Notes under the pieces: generated by a model | What the model was told of the DNA's origin: nothing | The model's input: only the letters and a program-made list of their open reading frames with translations | Databases searched by the model: none | From: Cymodocea nodosa | Taxonomy: Eukaryota > Streptophyta > Magnoliopsida > Alismatales > Cymodoceaceae | Reading direction: 5' to 3' | Assembly (NCBI GenBank): GCA_036874045.1 | Contig: CM072343.1 | Span: forward strand, 2,996,001 to 3,060,000 | DNA length: 64,000 nt | Program-made: the position numbers and the translations under genes | Shown: positions 10,538-21,170 of the stretch, piece by piece | Layout: each line of letters opens with the position of its first letter | Position numbering within the stretch: position 1 is the first letter of the stretch

Positions 10538-12798
10538 ATGGTCTCCAAGTTCTACAAAAGTCGTGGCAGAGGAAAAGGCAAAAGCAGAGGAGATGCAAAA
10601 GGAAAAGAAATCGATACTGATGAAGTTCCACGCACTTGATTCAAGAAAATACTTCGAGTGGACAAAAGGTTAGCAGAAATTTATAGAGATTACTTCTTTC
10701 CTCAAGGTATACTAGATGAAGTTAGACAAGAGCTTTAACATACAGATGAAAATATTACATATATGGGTATTCGTAGTAAGTTTGATTGAGAATACAGAAT
10801 GAAATGTGTTGAGATTGCATTTCTCGAGTAGTATGCAAAATATTTGGAAAAAGGTGTAGGTACATCAACTAGAATTCTTTAAATACCTATAAACGGTACA
10901 AGACTACATGCATTTAAGGAAGAGCATGACTCAGCTATCCCTACTCCTTTGTATACAAAACAAGTAGAATCACATATTGCTGTAGATAAAAGAAAAGTTG
11001 AGAGTTTTCGAAAGGCTATAGCAATAGAAAGTGTCTTTGAAGAATTAAAGTAGAAAACTTTTCTAGAGCAATTTGAAAATAAAACAGTAATACTTGAAGA
11101 GGAAAAATAGAAATTTTATAGAAGAAGAAAAGTTAGAAAAATTTTGGCTACAGAAATAAAGTCTATTGGACAAGGACAATCGGATGAAAATTTATTTCCA
11201 AAGGACAATGTATGTCTAGACATTGTACCTTATAGTGCATCTGATAAACTCATCAGTTCCGAGCATACTGAAACTGATGATGATAATGAGACTTTATTTT
11301 TCCTTACTAGAAAACTTGAGAAGAAATACAAGTCAAATATGAGCTCGAGTTTTTCTATAAATACAAGTCTTGATGATGAAGAAATTGACAAATCAGAGCA
11401 TCAAGCAACTAACATTGAACAAGTTATTGCAGATATAATTGAAAATGTTGAGGCAGTAACTAGTTTACAAGCTGAATTGTCTAGAGTAGTAGATATTGAA
11501 AAAGTTAAGACTCCAGAAGAGCTAAACGTTGACCAGCCTTTTTCAGAATCTATAGAAGCAAAGTCTGAGAATTCACAGCATGTATTAATGAAAATATCTA
11601 TTGAATACAATAAACAATTACAAACAGATACACTAGCTATATAATTTGTGAAAGCATTGAACTCTAATCATTCTATAGAGACTAAACAAATGAATGTTAA
11701 GCATAATGAAAATGTTCCTTACACTGTTGAAGCTGAAGAATCAAGTGTACATACGTAGCTTCAAGAAAATATTTTCACAAAGGAACAACATGACATTCAT
11801 TTTGAAAAACAAGTTCCTGAAGATGAATTAAACTCTGAATCATGGCTTCAAGTATTACCTTCTTTGTGTATAGTATTACAAATTCAAGGAAATTCAATTT
11901 ATTTTAGATCTGAGGAAGCAGTGCAGAAATACAATAATCTGATTACATGTCAGATTCTGCATGCTAGACCAATAAAATTCAAAAATTTGATTGATATGAG
12001 AGATTTATTTGAGTATCAATGCCTTATTCAATTCTTGCCAGTTGGAACAAAATGAAAGCAGTAAAAGAGCTTATTGCATCTTTTTACAATAATCTGGTCA
12101 AGAATGAAAATATAGTGTAAACTCAAATAAATAAACAAGAGTTAATCTTGTCTCTTGAATTAATTTTTGAAATTTTGGGATTAAAGAATGAAGGTGTTGT
12201 TACAAATAGATTTGACATGATTAGACAACTAGAATGGAACATTCAATCTTTATCAAATATTCCAGATGTATATATTGAAATGAGACTCATGGCAAATCTA
12301 AATGTAGAGGCAAGATTTATTGCAAATATATTGCATGCTAATTTATTTCAAAGAGTTGGACATAATATGGAAGTCAGTAGAAGTTGTTTATATACAACTT
12401 ATGGTCTATTGAATAGAATTCAAATCAATTGGTTTGATGTTTTCACTTCTCAACTACAGCATATGAGTTCAAAGTTATTTTATGATGATGCTGTATGTAG
12501 AATCCTTGCAAGCCAATTAAATTTATTCGACTGGTCCTCTGAAACCAAAGGCATGAAAACTTTTAGTATAAAAGATTTGCAAAAATTTCAAGCCTTACAT
12601 AAAACTCCATAATAACAACAACAATAACCTGATTGTATAAACCATATACAACAACAAAGTTATTTAGTTCAAGCATAACAGTAATCTCAACTACCTCCTA
12701 ACCTAGATGATGTACTTAACGACATCAAAAATGGTATTAGGCATCTAGGAGATAAAATATGTAATGTTATAAGTGATATACTTAGGAGGAATAGATAA
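10538..12798 (+). pseudogene. Copia-1 extra (post-pol) ORF, broken
   Basis: Begins MVSKFYKSRGRGKGKSRGDA, a strongly basic start, followed by an acidic and partly helical middle. A conserved globular region near 12148-12600 holds LILGLKNEG-like, FIANILHANLFQRVGHNMEV and NRIQINWFDV stretches, and the end is LRRNR. The globular part resembles the family annotated as putative plant transposon protein (I believe PF20167). The same domain occurs in the Athila-type loci of this window. It sits where SIRE-type elements carry an env-like gene, but I see no clear signal peptide or fusion segment, so the env label is doubtful. It is a fossil with several interruptions. Confidence 0.75.
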
Positions 12799-13274
12799 CT
12801 ATTTGCTTGCTTGTATCTAAATACAAAATGTAATATTTGTATTCATTGTTTGATTCATTAAACAATACATGTATTTTTTTTGTAAATGTTTACAACTCTT
12901 ATTCTTGTTTACAGAAGTGTTGTAAATATATCTCTCGTTTATATATTGTGTGTAATTATCTTTTTGATTAATGATAAAAAGGGGGAGAAAGGTTATAAAA
13001 GAATATGATTATGATTTTAATTGCAAAGGGAGATAATATTTAAATGGTTATGACAAATGATAATCTAAAAGATACTTATGAAATTATTGACATCTGAAAG
13101 TTTTATTTTTAAGAATTGAATTTTTACACAAACAATAGAAATAAGCTTAAGTAAACTTAAGTCAACAGACTTGTTTGTTGAATGAAAAGTTAACCCAATG
13201 AATGTGTTTTGTTGAGTTAAATATATTTCATAATTGATTTAATATGGTTTTGTCATCATCAAAAAGGGAGAGAT
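12799..13274 (+). promoter_or_regulatory. Copia-1 3' untranslated region and polypurine tract
   Basis: AT-rich, non-coding. It contains AAAAAGGGGGAGAAAGG near 12977-12993 and the true polypurine tract AAAAAGGGAGAGAT at 13261-13274, immediately before the LTR. Confidence 0.85.
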
Positions 13275-14883
13275 TGTTGAGTATTTTGTTTTGATGATGT
13301 ATGTTGAACGAAAGTAATCATATTTGCTCAATTACTATTGCTTGTGAAAAGAAATTAAAATCATCATTTAATACAGAAAAAGCTTACTAATATAAATAAT
13401 TGTCTATATTGGATTTGAAATTATACTAAGTTAATAACTAGTCATTTCGTTGCATTAATTTCTTATTTAACTAAACGTTAAGCTAATGTGTGTTTTTATT
13501 GAAAAGTATGATATGTTTTAAAGTTATATTTTTTGTATCATGAACAGTGCACGTTTAGACAACTCGTTAAGTTAGAGTTTTGTTCGTATAGAGGTCACGT
13601 GAGAACTTGTTAAGTTAGAGGCTTAAAGGTTAAAATAGGTCACGTGATAACTCGTTGAGTTAATGAGTAAAAGAAGAGACAAACTTGTTAAGTTAGTATT
13701 GTACACGTGGTAAAATTATAAGTTACGAATGTTATATTGTATCACGTAAGGTGCACATGTTTAACTCGTTAAGTTAATATAACTAAACGCGTTGAGTTGC
13801 TATATTAAACACTAAGGCAACGTGTTAGGTTAGTGTTATAAATTTAAGTTGTTATTTTTGCACGTGGTAAAATTCTCATTATAAAAATATTTGTTTATTA
13901 CTGGTTCGTTGAGTTATCGTAACACAACGGAGATGGTTCATTGAGTTAGCATAACACCACGAAGATAGTTCGTTAAGTTAGTTACAGTACTTGTCACGTG
14001 AGTTGGCACATGAGGAACTCGTTAAGTTAAAAACATTAAGTTATATATATGCTTGTTTTACTCGTTTAGTTAACATTAAAGTAACAACTTCTTATTACAC
14101 TTGATGAAAGATTTTGGACGAGAAAGTTTATTTTGCAAGAAATTTTTTAGAGATCCAGGACTGATGATTAAAGAAAATTCGAAATGTAAATGTGGGTCAG
14201 AACGTGTGTATTTTGATGAAGGAAAAAGAAAAGACGTGAAAAAGTGGAAGACTGATAGTGATTAAACGTGGAGGATATGCATGAAATGAAGATATAGTAT
14301 AAAAGGCATAGAATTCTCATTGATCAGTTATCTTTGTACACCAAAAGAAAAATCTTTTCAGGGATCAAAAATACCTTTCGAGGAAAAGCTCTCAGGTGGA
14401 AGAAAGTTCAGTGAAGCAGAAAATGTTAAATTTATGTCGTTGAAGATTTGAAGTATCAGATGGAAGATAATTCAGTGAAGCAGAAAAATGTAAGATATAT
14501 GTCACTAAAGAGTTAAAGTATCAGAAGAAATTAAATTTGGTGAAGTAGAGAAAGACAATATATTCATCACTAAAGAATTGCTGAAGAAGAAAAAGAAGAA
14601 GATGAAGAAAGATCTCAAATAGGGAGAAATGTTTTAAATTTTGCAAATTAGTTTTCTTTGTTTGTAGTTATGAAATTGTATAGATGAAATATAGTATCGA
14701 TATATAATTGCATCTATAATTTCTGAGGAAAATTAAATTGTATATTGTAATTGAAACTTTGAATAAAAATAATTTTATGAAAACAGTGTCTCAACTTATT
14801 TTTGAATTTTAAAGTTTTAATTATATTCGAAAATGTTAAAAAACACAATTCACCTACATCTTATGTAGTCATACCATCCTACA
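13275..14883 (+). repeat. Copia-1 3' LTR
   Basis: Starts TGTTGAG after the polypurine tract and ends CCTACA before the right GCATT. It matches 1800-3394. Nearly all differences I counted in the first 320 bp are transitions, the pattern expected from deamination of methylated cytosines in silenced repeats. Confidence 0.95.
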
Positions 14884-14899
14884 GCATTGGAATGAAATT
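14884..14899 (+). pseudogene. ndhC: ndhC end, right of Copia-1
   Basis: GCATTGGAATG restores the ALE(W) end of NdhC after the duplicated GCATT. With 1711-1799 it shows that Copia-1 integrated into an already transferred ndhC fragment. Confidence 0.9.
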
Positions 14900-15344
14900 C
14901 TTTTAGAATTTGTGTTTTTCTTTTGTTCTTGTTTACGAAAAAAAAGAATATCATTCGTACTCATAACTCAAGTGGGATAATCCTAAAAGAATTGCAAGGG
15001 AAGTCCTTAGACATTTATTAAGTTGTCTCTGATCTCTTTTGTCTCTCATTTCAAATCTATTTTTATTACTTATTCTGATCCAACCGTTGAGACGATTGAA
15101 AATAATGTTTCCTTGTTACGAAACTCTTTATCTTTGCTTTATTGAATCCTTGGGTTTAGACATTACTTCGGCGATCTTTACTTTTTTCAAAATGGTAGCA
15201 ACATACCCTTTTGTTTTTTTCTTTTTATGGAAAGAATGATTTAGGATACAAGTGGTAATCATATATATATTACCAATTTGGTATTTTCTAAACGAAGCTT
15301 GGATACCATTATTATATTATAAGTATAAGCCAACCATAAATTTT
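14900..15344. other. Unassigned, plastid-like spacer
   Basis: Not AT-repeat-like. Its style resembles plastid intergenic DNA (poly-T runs, segments such as TTGAGACGATTGAAAATAAT), but I cannot name its source. No supported gene. Confidence 0.4.
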
Positions 15345-15905
15345 TAAAAACAACCTTAGTAATGAATTAATAAATAGAATAAAAACTTTAGAAAAACAAA
15401 TGGAATTCATTGTTCTGGATGTACTAGAAAAAAGGAATAGATTATACAATGATGAAAATAAAGAAGGATATTTGCCTAAAAAATATGATCCCCCTTTAAA
15501 GGGACCATATAGTGGAAAAATAGAAAAATCGAATTCATTATCAATAGAAATAAATGATTTACTAACTTCTACATGGAATTCTATAAAAACAAAAATCGCT
15601 TGGCTAAACAAGATTCTTGGTATATTCACTAGGAATCCATTTATGAATTTTGTTGATGGGAAATCACCATCGACATATATCAATAATTCCTTATATTCAA
15701 GACACCCAATCATTGATTCAAAAAATAAAACAAAATTTTTGAAATTTTTATTCAATGTAGTCACAAATGATAAAACAATTAGAAATAATAAATTTGTTTC
15801 AATAAAAGAAATTAGTAAAAAAGTTCCTTGTTTGCAAAAATTGATAAAAAATTTTGAGTTGTTTGAATTTGATGAAATGGAAGATGAAAATCTAGAGGAA
15901 TTTAG
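15345..15905 (+). pseudogene. ycf1: Plastid ycf1 (TIC214) fragment
   Basis: Some 185 codons stay open in one frame and carry Ycf1 signatures: ELINRIKTLEKQ, EKRNRLYNDENKEGYLPKKY, SLSIEINDLLTSTWNSIKTK, NPFMNFVDGKSPSTY, KTKFLKFLFNVVTNDKTIRN and FDEMEDENLEE. Ycf1 is the large TIC214 subunit of the plastid inner-envelope translocon, normally about 1,800 residues, so this is roughly a tenth of it. The open frame continues to 16053, but that tail is the antisense of a ycf2 fragment and is not Ycf1. Confidence 0.95.
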
Positions 15906-16440
15906 AATTAGTTATCCAATTCGACTTAGATATCTCGTATTTCTTGAAAAAGTGATTCGATTGATGAGATTTGGTATGATACTTATAAGATCGATGAGAT
16001 TGATATTCAAATATTTCTTCTTAGAACTAAAACACATTGATTTGACCCCATAAGTGGGACTACCACCCAATAGCATGTTGTCGCTAGAAGTAGAATCCCA
16101 TTTTTTTTTAGAGAATCTTCTAATTGTTCTAGAGCAACTAGAAAGAGATTCTTTAATCAGAAAGAATTAAGTTCAAATGTAGGATACCTATTTAGAAGTT
16201 TTCACAACTAAATCATGTATGATGGAATTATCAAAGATTTGATCTTTTCTAACTCTATCTGTAACTCACTAATGGCTCAGGAAACAAAGATGAGAGGTAT
16301 CATGAAATATCCAACAACAAGAAGAAAGAAAATGATTGAATAAAGGAACTCTCAAGCATTTGTTGATATTAGATGAGTCCATATGAATGGAAGGGGTGAC
16401 TTATTATTTCGATGAATCATTTCTTCAAACATAAAAATAT
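15905..16440 (-). pseudogene. ycf2: Plastid ycf2 fragment, first minus-strand copy
   Basis: Read on the minus strand it follows Ycf2 order: [84 protein letters not shown], then [18 protein letters not shown] and [12 protein letters not shown]. Several stops and frame changes are present. It is fused head-on to the ycf1 fragment. A second copy of the [11 protein letters not shown] to GVKS part lies at 17835-17951. Confidence 0.9.
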
Positions 16441-16495
16441 TCTATAAACACACCTCTTAAAAGAACTTAAAGCAAAATACTTAATAACATTAACA

Positions 16496-16615
16496 TGACG
16501 ATACATTTATACAAAACTTCTACCTCGAGCACATGCAACGAAGCCGTAGACAGAGTGAAATCCAATCCATGAAATAATTTGATATATGGATAGCATCATT
16601 GTGGTAAAGGTCATT
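16496..16615 (+). pseudogene. rpl2: Plastid rpl2 exon 1 fragment
   Basis: Reads MTIHLYKTSTSSTCNEAVDR then VKSNP, NNLIYG and CGKG, matching the start of plastid ribosomal protein L2 (MAIHLYKTSTPSTRNGAVD...). The first residues, including the start codon, are kept; in-frame stops follow. It lies only about 50 bp from the ycf2 fragment on the other strand. Exon 2 material is found 1.1 kb further on, on the opposite strand. Confidence 0.9.
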
Positions 16616-16650
16616 AATATGTTTTGAGTGAATCCTTACTTCCTCGCGTA

Positions 16651-16841
16651 TTAACATAATAATTGGATTTATAAAATATGCATAATTCCAATTATTATGT
16701 TAATACTAGCTTAATATGTATTTATTAATAATAAGTTATATTAATCCTATAAATCACATAAATGTAATAAAAAGCAAATAGTAATTTATAGGATAAGAGA
16801 AAATAATAGTAATTATTTTCTCTTATCCTATAAATAGTTAC
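16651..16841. repeat. Two AT-rich palindromes in the NUPT
   Basis: A palindrome at 16651-16702 has arms TTAACATAATAATTGG / CCAATTATTATGTTAA. A second at 16781-16841 is centred on an arm pair GATAAGAGAAAATAAT / ATTATTTTCTCTTATC. The left arm of the second lies in a 42-bp sequence (16768-16809) found again at 19848-19889 with one difference. They would fold into hairpins. Confidence 0.8.
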
Positions 16842-17732
16842 TATTATTTTCAAGAATAAAAGTAGGAATATTATATTCCTCCTATTAATAAGGATTTCTT
16901 ACTGTTTTGATGATATATTATCCTTACATTAATATCTACTATTTTTACTAATTTTTGATTCGAATAAGCCTATTCAACTACTTCAACCATTTCCGAACAC
17001 CATAAAATTTCCAAGGCATACAACGGTTCGATTCTCTATCTATGGGTAAGGAATCACCCAATACCCCTTTCAACGGGTTTCAAAGATACAAATTCTATTT
17101 TTTTATTAGACCACAAATCGATCTAGATAAATCCATGCGTTCGATTCGATTAGTTCTTACCCAATATACAATAATTTTAATTTTAATCATTATTTTATTC
17201 TATTTTCAATTTCAATTGAAGTTGATTCTCAAAAATCAATAGTTATTATTTGGAATTATGGATTAATTTAATCAAAATAAAAATGAAATAAGCCCAAATT
17301 CCTTATATCAAAATTACGAAAAATTAATAAAATATTCATAACTAATATTAGTATAATTATTATTATGAGTAATACTAATTTAATAATTATACTAATAATA
17401 ATAGTCATGAAATAGTTAAGTTATAATATTAATAATATTATAACTTAACTATAATAATAATTAATATAAGATAATATAATATTATTAATAATTATATTAT
17501 TTTCTTATAATAATAATATTATATTAATATTATTATAATAATTATAAGAAAATAATATAATATTATATAATTAGTATTACTAGCCATATTATGATATTAT
17601 TTTCTTATATTATGATATAATATCATATAATTATGTATTATTAATAATATTATTTTCTTATATTATAATAATATTATTAATATTAATAATATTATTTTCT
17701 TATATTATATAATATTTAAGATAATTATTTAA
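16842..17732. other. Spacer: unassigned plastid-like DNA, then AT palindromes
   Basis: 16960-17260 has normal complexity and looks plastid-derived, but I could not place it. 17270-17730 is almost pure A/T with many TAATATTATTA palindromes and TTTTCTTATATTAT units. No gene is supported; the 66-codon open frame from 17042 has no recognisable match. Confidence 0.45.
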
Positions 17733-17829
17733 ATGTGGCCAATTTACCCTCTTTTGCGATTAGTTTTGCTACAACACCTACTACTCTAGCTAATTGTCCA
17801 CCTTTTCCAAGTGTGATTTCTATGTTATC
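17733..17829 (-). pseudogene. rpl2: Plastid rpl2 exon 2 fragment
   Basis: Minus-strand translation gives [20 protein letters not shown] then [11 protein letters not shown]. This is the conserved [31 protein letters not shown] block of plastid ribosomal protein L2, within exon 2. Only about 32 codons remain. It is directly joined to a second ycf2 fragment on the same strand, a junction that does not exist in a standard plastid genome. Confidence 0.93.
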
Positions 17830-17834
17830 TTAAA

Positions 17835-17951
17835 ATTAGAATGCATTGATTTGACCTCATAAGCGAGACGACTGTCAATAGCATATTGTTGCTAGAGGTA
17901 GAACCTCATATTTCTTTTAAAGAATCTCTTAATTATTCTAGAGCAACTAAA
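17835..17951 (-). pseudogene. ycf2: Plastid ycf2 fragment, second minus-strand copy
   Basis: Matches 16030-16150 with roughly 20% difference. It covers the same Ycf2 part (LEQL... to ...YGVKSM). Two diverged copies of one plastid segment in the same mosaic indicate either two transfers or an old internal duplication. Confidence 0.85.
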
Positions 17952-18450
17952 AAAAAGGAAGATGAAACATAAATCATGGATCAACCAAACCCTCTTAGGG
18001 GCTTGCTTAAGGAAGAGAAATCTTATGGAAATAGCATGAAATAGTTTGAATCGTATATCAACAATCAATTCTCGGTAGAAAGTTCCATCAGAACATTTAT
18101 TTATTTAGGCTACGTCCTTTCTTTTTTCTTAGAAAAGGGAAACAACAAAAAGGGAGTGTAGAGAAAAATGACAAGAAAATATTAGGGGAAATAAAAAAAG
18201 AGTATTTTTGGTGTAGAAAGTTACATAATATTTATAATATTAATTAAATATTATTTAATAGCAAATTATAAGGATGAAATAGGATTACATTAATTCTATT
18301 AATAGTAATTATTATATAAAAGAATACAGTCAATAATTAGTGGATAATATTATAATATTTAAAGAAATACCACTCCTAATAATAATAATAATAATAATAT
18401 TAAGTAAAGTACAAGCAGTAATAGCCATCACTAAATAAATATTAGTCATA
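17952..18450. other. Spacer, plastid-like then AT-rich
   Basis: 17960-18180 is of normal complexity and may be plastid-derived, but I could not place it. 18230-18420 is AT-rich and includes AATAGGATTACATTAATT, also seen near 1455, and an (AAT)n run near 18380. No gene seen. Confidence 0.4.
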
Positions 18451-18818
18451 TAAAGGACATGACGAGGATAAAGACCCTCTTTAATCTCGATTTTGATTGA
18501 CTGGATATCCCTAATAAAGAAGCGAAGGAAGATACGACGGTTTTTTCTAGGAAATCCCCAACGAAAAATACATACTATTCACTCTTTTCTATCAAAAAGA
18601 TCATAACCACTATCGATATTCAACGACATTGTGCACCACAAATAGGAACTAATGAATAGACTCATGATCCCATAGAAAGACATCATGATCCCTTGTGGAA
18701 AAAAACTATTTGTTTATAAGGAAATGGTGATATCAGATTTCTACCAAGATAACTGGAAGTTCCAACCACTAAAAATCCTAGCGAACCTAAAAAAAGGATA
18801 AGTAGATAGACCAATTCG
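18451..18818 (-). pseudogene. ycf4: Plastid ycf4 fragment
   Basis: On the minus strand: [20 protein letters not shown], then [38 protein letters not shown] and [19 protein letters not shown]. This is Ycf4, a photosystem I assembly factor in the thylakoid membrane, with the two N-terminal membrane helices and most of the soluble domain. The full protein is about 184 residues; around 120 are represented, with a few frame changes and a stop. The neighbouring gene in plastids, cemA, appears nearby at 19465 and 21770, but on the opposite strand. Confidence 0.95.
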
Positions 18819-18909
18819 AAATATTATGGAAATTATAATAGGAATTATACGAGAAAAATAGTAGATATCTTTAATATAACCTGAATATGAATTTATTATA
18901 ACTAAATTA

Positions 18910-18983
18910 TTAAAAATGGATTATATCACTATTATATTTTTGTATTTCATTTATTTATATAATAGTGATATAATTCATTTTTA
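18910..18983. repeat. AT-rich palindrome
   Basis: Arms TTAAAAATGGATTATATCAC and its near-perfect complement ending CATTTTTAA, with about 20 bp between. One of the hairpin-forming repeats scattered through the plastid mosaic. Confidence 0.8.
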
Positions 18984-19464
18984 AGTATCACTCTTTTGTT
19001 TTCCTTTTTTGGATTCATATTCTTTAACCCTTCTTGGCCATGAACCCCCTTTCTTTGGATTTTATATTGACTCAACTCTTCTAGAAAAAGGAACATAAAA
19101 TTAAAAAATCAATAGAAGTTTAACTCAGAATTACATTATAACGAAAGCTTTCGTGTAACAATTTCTATTTTAGGGTTTACATATATATATATAATTGTTG
19201 TTATAATTGCAAAATGATTGATTATTAAATGAAAAAATGAATAATGATAGGTTTTAAATTATTATTATTATTTATGTCATTAATTTCTTATATCATTAAG
19301 GAAAATTGGACATCCTAATTAAAAGAACCGCTCATTATATTAATTCAAAATAAAATAAAAAGTTAATAATTCACCATATTTCAATAGAAAAGAGAAGGGA
19401 TGTTTTTAATTGTTTGCCAAGGTTGTATGTCTTTTTTTAGCCTACTCAAGTCCAAACCATTAGG
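18984..19464. other. Unassigned spacer
   Basis: Contains possible plastid intergenic DNA near 19000-19160 and AT-rich runs near 19190-19330. No gene recognised. Confidence 0.4.
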
Positions 19465-19525
19465 ACCCAAAACATTTTTGAATGATATTCAAGAAAAGAA
19501 TGTTTTAGAAAGATTCAAATCAAGC
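19465..19525 (+). pseudogene. cemA: Plastid cemA fragment, first copy
   Basis: [17 protein letters not shown] matches the conserved [20 protein letters not shown] part of CemA, a plastid envelope membrane protein. Only about 18 codons can be recognised, and the sequence after it is not CemA. A second copy of the same segment lies at 21770-21864. Confidence 0.75.
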
Positions 19526-20384
19526 TTCCTTCCACTTAATCTAGAAGTCCTTCTCAGATACAAGGAAATGATTTAGTTCCAAAGCCAAAGATCGTAGTTC
19601 TCGAACGAGCAATCGAAAAGATTTTAGATTAATTTAATAATTGGAATTATAAATTAATAAATTATAAATAAAGCATATAATTCTATAAATATTTATTAAT
19701 TACTAATTTTTACTATTTGAAAATAGTAAAAATTAGTAATTAATAAATATTTATATCCTAATTTCTCTTCTAATTCATATTTACTACCTTGTTAAAAATA
19801 ATATTTAATACCAAATTATAGAATTAATTAATATATAATATTTTCTATAAAAAGCAAATAGTAATTTATAGGATAATAGAAAATAATAGAATTAATTAAT
19901 AAATATTATATATTAATTAATTCTATAATTTGCTAGTAAATATTTATTTTGAACTATAATTATTGTTGTCCTATAATTTTAAGATATTTTCTTTTCGTCT
20001 TTCCTTGCCTTTTTATCTATTCTATACATTTAACTATGACAAAACAAGAGAACAATGTGGTTTTCTTTTCTTAACAATTTGGGAACATAAATTGAAACCC
20101 TCTTTGGTTCTCCACGAAAAGAATCTCTTTTTTTTTTTATTTTTTAATCCATTTTTAAAGAATTAAAGAAAAAATTTCTTAAAAAAAAGTAATTTTAAAA
20201 ACAAAAATAAAAATATTTCTAAGTACCTCAAACGAAAAAAGAAAATGGGTTGTAAAAATAATTTTTAATGCAACCAAACTTTCTTTAGAATGCTCCTTCG
20301 AACAAGATATTTTATATTCCATTTCTCCGTTCTCTTGGCATGATGCCCTATACTATAGAATAAACGAAAAAAGTAGGAGGACAT
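19526..20384. other. Spacer with AT-rich palindromes and a repeated 42-mer
   Basis: 19687-19752 is a palindrome with arms AAATATTTATTAATTACTAA and its complement. 19848-19889 repeats the 42-bp sequence of 16768-16809. 20000-20380 has poly-T and poly-A rich DNA, perhaps plastid spacer. The 67-codon open frame from 19963 is not supported as a gene. Confidence 0.5.
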
Positions 20385-20563
20385 ATGCGGTAGCTTCCTC
20401 GATGTTACCCACTAAATAAAAGGCCTATTTGAAAAGATTGTCTAATTCTTCGGAAAGGATCAATTGAAATCCTCTAATTGTTTTTGTGAGACCTACATAT
20501 TTCCCTAGAGAACCCGTAAATACTTCTGCTACGAAGAATGGTTGTGATAAGAAAAGTCACAAT
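20385..20563 (-). pseudogene. atpB: Plastid atpB 3' fragment
   Basis: Minus-strand reading gives [20 protein letters not shown], then [33 protein letters not shown]. This is the C-terminal domain of the beta subunit of plastid ATP synthase ([21 protein letters not shown]...AFYLVGNIDEATAKA). About 60 codons remain of roughly 498, with at least one stop. The catalytic nucleotide-binding part is absent. Confidence 0.93.
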
Positions 20564-21002
20564 TGATTTTTCAAATTAGGAGGGATATTCTTTTTTTCTA
20601 CTTTGAAATTTCAAAGTACCACGATAGTGATTTTGTTCTCTTAAATTTTTTATTATATAGTGAATAACTTGCACTTTATCATCAGATTATTCTAATTTCT
20701 TTTTAATTTCCTTTGTTTTATTTTGATAAGTTGTTTCTACATCATTAATAATTTAATTATTTTTAGATAATAGTAGATAGAAACAATACTCGTAAGAAGT
20801 ATTATTGAAACCAAAAAGTATAGGCCTGCCTGCTATCTACATCAAAATAGATAGAGTTTTTCAAAAAAATCTACTAGTGGAGGAAGACCTCCTAAGGGTA
20901 AGAGATATAAGGCTGAAGAGAAAGCTAAAAAAGGATCTTTCGTGTATAATCTTGCATAATTTCAAATGTTATCAATTTCGATACGTAGACCAAATAATAA
21001 AA
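20564..21002. other. Unassigned plastid-like DNA
   Basis: Includes a 66-codon open frame from 20805 that I could not match. The region has normal complexity and is probably plastid spacer or a gene piece I did not recognise. Confidence 0.35.
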
Positions 21003-21170
21003 TAGATCTTGTTGTACTCGATAACAAGCATGCATGAACCATTTCTTGAAGTATGTGTCCGGATAGCCCAAAATCTCGGTAGTTAGCTCTGGGCCTTCAG
21101 TCAAAAAACAATGTTTATGGAGATGTATAGGTGCATTGTTTCATGGTGAGGATTGGGACAAATTATTTGG
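21003..21170 (-). pseudogene. rps14: Plastid rps14 fragment
   Basis: On the minus strand: [15 protein letters not shown], then, after a frame change, [11 protein letters not shown](Q/K)EMVHACLL and TTRS. This follows plastid ribosomal protein S14 ([47 protein letters not shown]). About half of the 100-residue protein remains. Confidence 0.87.

Larger units (their letters stand above)
1800..14883 (+). mobile_element. Copia-1: SIRE/Maximus-type Ty1/copia element, broken
   Basis: An element of about 13.1 kb with LTRs of 1,595 and 1,609 bp, a primer-binding site for initiator methionine tRNA, a polypurine tract, and a 5-bp target duplication. The order gag, protease, integrase, reverse transcriptase, RNase H is that of Ty1/copia. 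Long LTRs, a long gag with coiled-coil region, and an extra ORF downstream of pol fit the SIRE/Maximus lineage. All coding parts are heavily broken (well over a dozen interruptions). The LTRs differ by about 8% over the first 320 bp by eye, so the copy is a few million years old at usual plant rates. It sits in the ndhC fragment. Confidence 0.95.

Noticed and set aside
10538-12798. Extra ORF as a true envelope gene
   Set aside because: Position fits env-like ORFs, but I see no signal peptide, clear transmembrane anchor or fusion peptide, and the best-matching family is not an envelope.
12977-12993. AAAAAGGGGGAGAAAGG as the polypurine tract of Copia-1
   Set aside because: No LTR start follows it; the tract at 13261-13274 directly abuts TGTTGAG.
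15900-16053. C-terminal tail of the ycf1 open frame as part of Ycf1
   Set aside because: The tail is the reverse strand of a ycf2 fragment ([10 protein letters not shown] and [10 protein letters not shown] on the minus strand).
20805-21005. 66-codon open frame as a host gene
   Set aside because: It sits in the plastid mosaic, has no match I know, and its end overlaps the antisense of rps14.
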